Shown here: positions 5,999 to 7,128 of the stretch, piece after piece | Layout: each line of letters starts with the position of its first letter | How positions within the stretch are numbered: the first letter of the stretch is position 1 | DNA from: Thermodesulfobacteriota bacterium | GTDB taxonomy: Bacteria; Desulfobacterota; Desulfobacteria; Desulfobacterales; RPRI01 | Reading direction: 5' to 3' | Length of the DNA stretch: 7,128 bases | Assembly: GCA_030836965.1 (NCBI GenBank) | Contig: JAUPLM010000253.1 | Span: 1-7,128, forward strand | Position numbers and translations under genes: made by a program | The notes under the pieces: generated by a model | Seen by the model: only the letters and a program-made list of their open reading frames with translations | Told to the model about the DNA's origin: nothing | Databases searched by the model: none

Positions 5999-6841
5999 CT
6001 ATTTTTTCAGTCTTCCCAGAAGGCCTTCCTGCAGGGTTATTGCCGCGGAGCCGATCTTTCCGTTACCAACAGTCCGGCCGTCGATCTTTATAACCGGAAG
6101 TACTTCGGTTATGGTTCCGGTCAGAAATACTTCATCCGACCCATAAAGCTCGCTTTTATCGAAAAAGCACTCTTTCACCGGATATTTTTTCTCCAGGCAT
6201 ATATCAAGAACAAGCGCACGTGTAATACCCGGCAGTATATCAGGAGTGAGAGGATGGGTCTTCAGCACGCCTCCGGTCAGAATGAACAGGTTGGAGCTGC
6301 TCCCTTCGCGGACGATCCCCTCATTTGAAACAAATATCGCGTCATAGCATCCGGCATCCAGGGCCTTTTGCTTCGCGAGTACATTGGGCAGAAGCTGGAC
6401 TGTCTTTATATCGCAACGGCCCCAGCGAAAATCTTCGACGGTGATCGCACAAATACCGGTTTCCCGTACCGATGGTTTTTTTTCCTCTATCTTTCTGACC
6501 GTCATGACAACCTGAACCGGCACATTTGCCGGAAAGGCGTGATTCCTTGGCGATACACCTCTTGAAATCTGGATATACACCCCGGCGCGGTCAAAATCAG
6601 CCTTTGTAAAAAGATCGGCAGCCGCCTTTCTGATCTCATCGACCTGAACTTTTGGAAACCGGAGCTCTTTCATCGAGCGGTCAAGCCGCGCAAAATGCTC
6701 ATCAATACAGAACAGTTTTCCGCCATAACTCGCGATAACTTCGTAAACGGCATCACCGAACTGGTAACCCCGGTCTTCAACAGGAACCAGAGCATCTTCT
6801 ATGGGCGTAATGCGCCCGTTTACATAGGCTAATTCAGGCAT
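5999..6841 (-). CDS. dat: D-amino-acid aminotransferase (D-alanine transaminase), PLP fold type IV
   Basis: 280 residues, the usual family length. It should interconvert D-alanine and 2-oxoglutarate with pyruvate and D-glutamate in the cytoplasm, feeding cell-wall D-amino acids. Seen: the N-terminal VEDRGYQFGDAVYEV signature; Y33, and R99 and H101 in RGVSPRNHAFP, which form the carboxylate trap characteristic of D-amino-acid rather than branched-chain enzymes; the PLP-binding Lys at 146 (CDIKTVQLLPN); E179 in REGSSSN, expected to contact the PLP ring nitrogen; and a TGTITEVLPV phosphate-binding segment near 241-250. The start is set by GAGGGAGG (6851-6858 on the complement), nine bases before the ATG. 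Branched-chain aminotransferase or aminodeoxychorismate lyase are less likely because of the RxH motif. Substrate preference is family inference. It is transcribed toward the cupin gene, stops nearly touching. Confidence 0.93.
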   Translation of the reverse strand: MPELAYVNGRITPIEDALVPVEDRGYQFGDAVYEVIASYGGKLFCIDEHFARLDRSMKELRFPKVQVDEIRKAAADLFTKADFDRAGVYIQISRGVSPRNHAFPANVPVQVVMTVRKIEEKKPSVRETGICAITVEDFRWGRCDIKTVQLLPNVLAKQKALDAGCYDAIFVSNEGIVREGSSSNLFILTGGVLKTHPLTPDILPGITRALVLDICLEKKYPVKECFFDKSELYGSDEVFLTGTITEVLPVIKIDGRTVGNGKIGSAAITLQEGLLGRLKK

Positions 6842-6850
6842 AGATAAAAA

Positions 6851-6870
6851 CCTCCCTCTCGAAAATTATA
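6851..6870 (-). promoter_or_regulatory. dat: Shine-Dalgarno and possible -10 box of the aminotransferase gene
   Basis: On the complementary strand a perfect TATAAT (6870-6865) precedes GAGGGAGG (6858-6851). Transcription would start about at the Shine-Dalgarno, giving a very short leader. No good -35 box lies 16-18 bases upstream, so the promoter call is weak; the ribosome binding site is solid. Confidence 0.4.
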
Positions 6871-6897
6871 GAGCCCTTGAATAATATAGAATCATAT

Positions 6898-7124
6898 GGG
6901 TTTGACATGGGTATGCGCTTATGTGTTTCGACGGAATTATAGCAGCAACTTCGATTGCGGCGGCAGATTCGCATCAATTATTTTTATACAGCCCCGGAAT
7001 ATTAATAGTTACGAAGACTTATATCCTCTCCGCCTGTATGAACTTTATAAACTATCTGGGGGCGTTGAGATGTTTCGAAGAAATTGTCCGCCGGAACGCA
7101 TAAGCTCATACCCATATCAAACCT
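6898..7124. repeat. 227-bp element with about 38-bp terminal inverted repeats (MITE-like)
   Basis: The left end (6898-6935) matches the reverse complement of the right end (7087-7124) at 32 of 38 positions, sharing blocks such as GGTTTGA, ATGGGTATG and GCTTATG. The interior (6936-7086) is AT-rich and shows no believable gene. Its sequence is unrelated to the fold-back element at 5331-5583. The right end is only four bases from the window edge, so a target-site duplication cannot be judged. It lies directly upstream of the aminotransferase promoter region. It is either a non-autonomous transposable element or a long hairpin-forming intergenic repeat. Confidence 0.68.
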
Positions 7125-7128
7125 CAAA

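Noticed and set aside
5846..6328. A 160-residue forward frame across the cupin end and aminotransferase
   Set aside because: It is a shadow of two well-supported genes, the aminotransferase being antisense to it, and has no recognisable domain or ribosome binding site.

Overview
The window carries five clear protein-coding genes, one very short but well-supported peptide gene, and several structured or repeated non-coding stretches. Base composition is moderate. Shine-Dalgarno sites are classical, and the genes (exported TPR-CHAT protein, radical SAM/SPASM peptide maturase, D-amino-acid aminotransferase) suit a Gram-negative, probably anaerobic bacterium of the Desulfobacterota/Nitrospirota kind. 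That placement is inference from gene content; no taxonomic marker is present.

Layout. (1) 42-3299 (+): a large exported protein with about ten TPR repeats, a short coiled coil and a C-terminal CHAT (caspase-like) protease domain with an intact His/Cys pair. (2) 3300-3600: no gene. It holds a plausible sigma-70 promoter (3376-3404) and a leader of about 190 nt with two related GC-rich hairpins. (3) 3601-3663 (+): a 20-residue, very basic peptide ending in a CxCxxxC pattern, behind a near-perfect Shine-Dalgarno. (4) 3680-3722: a perfect 16-bp terminator/attenuator hairpin. (5) 3754-4122 (+): an unrecognised Cys-rich 122-residue protein, overlapping by ATGA the next gene. (6) 4119-5276 (+): a radical SAM/SPASM enzyme with a PqqD-like (RRE) N-terminal domain. 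(7) 5277-5640: no gene; mostly a 253-bp imperfect fold-back element. (8) 5641/5647-5985 (+): a small cupin with a His-rich tail. (9) 5999-6841 (-): a D-amino-acid aminotransferase, convergent with the cupin. (10) 6842-7128: its promoter/RBS region and a second, unrelated fold-back element of about 227 bp.

How it may work together. The most interesting unit is 3376-5276. It looks like a compact RiPP (ribosomally made, post-translationally modified peptide) cassette: promoter, tiny Cys-containing precursor, terminator that would keep the precursor transcript in excess, Cys-rich partner protein, and RRE-radical SAM-SPASM maturase. No dedicated exporter or leader peptidase lies in the window. I cannot name the product or match the cassette to a family I know with confidence. 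The upstream CHAT protein is exported and probably independent, though a role in peptide processing cannot be excluded. The cupin and aminotransferase appear to be ordinary accessory/metabolic genes bracketed by two mobile-type inverted-repeat elements.
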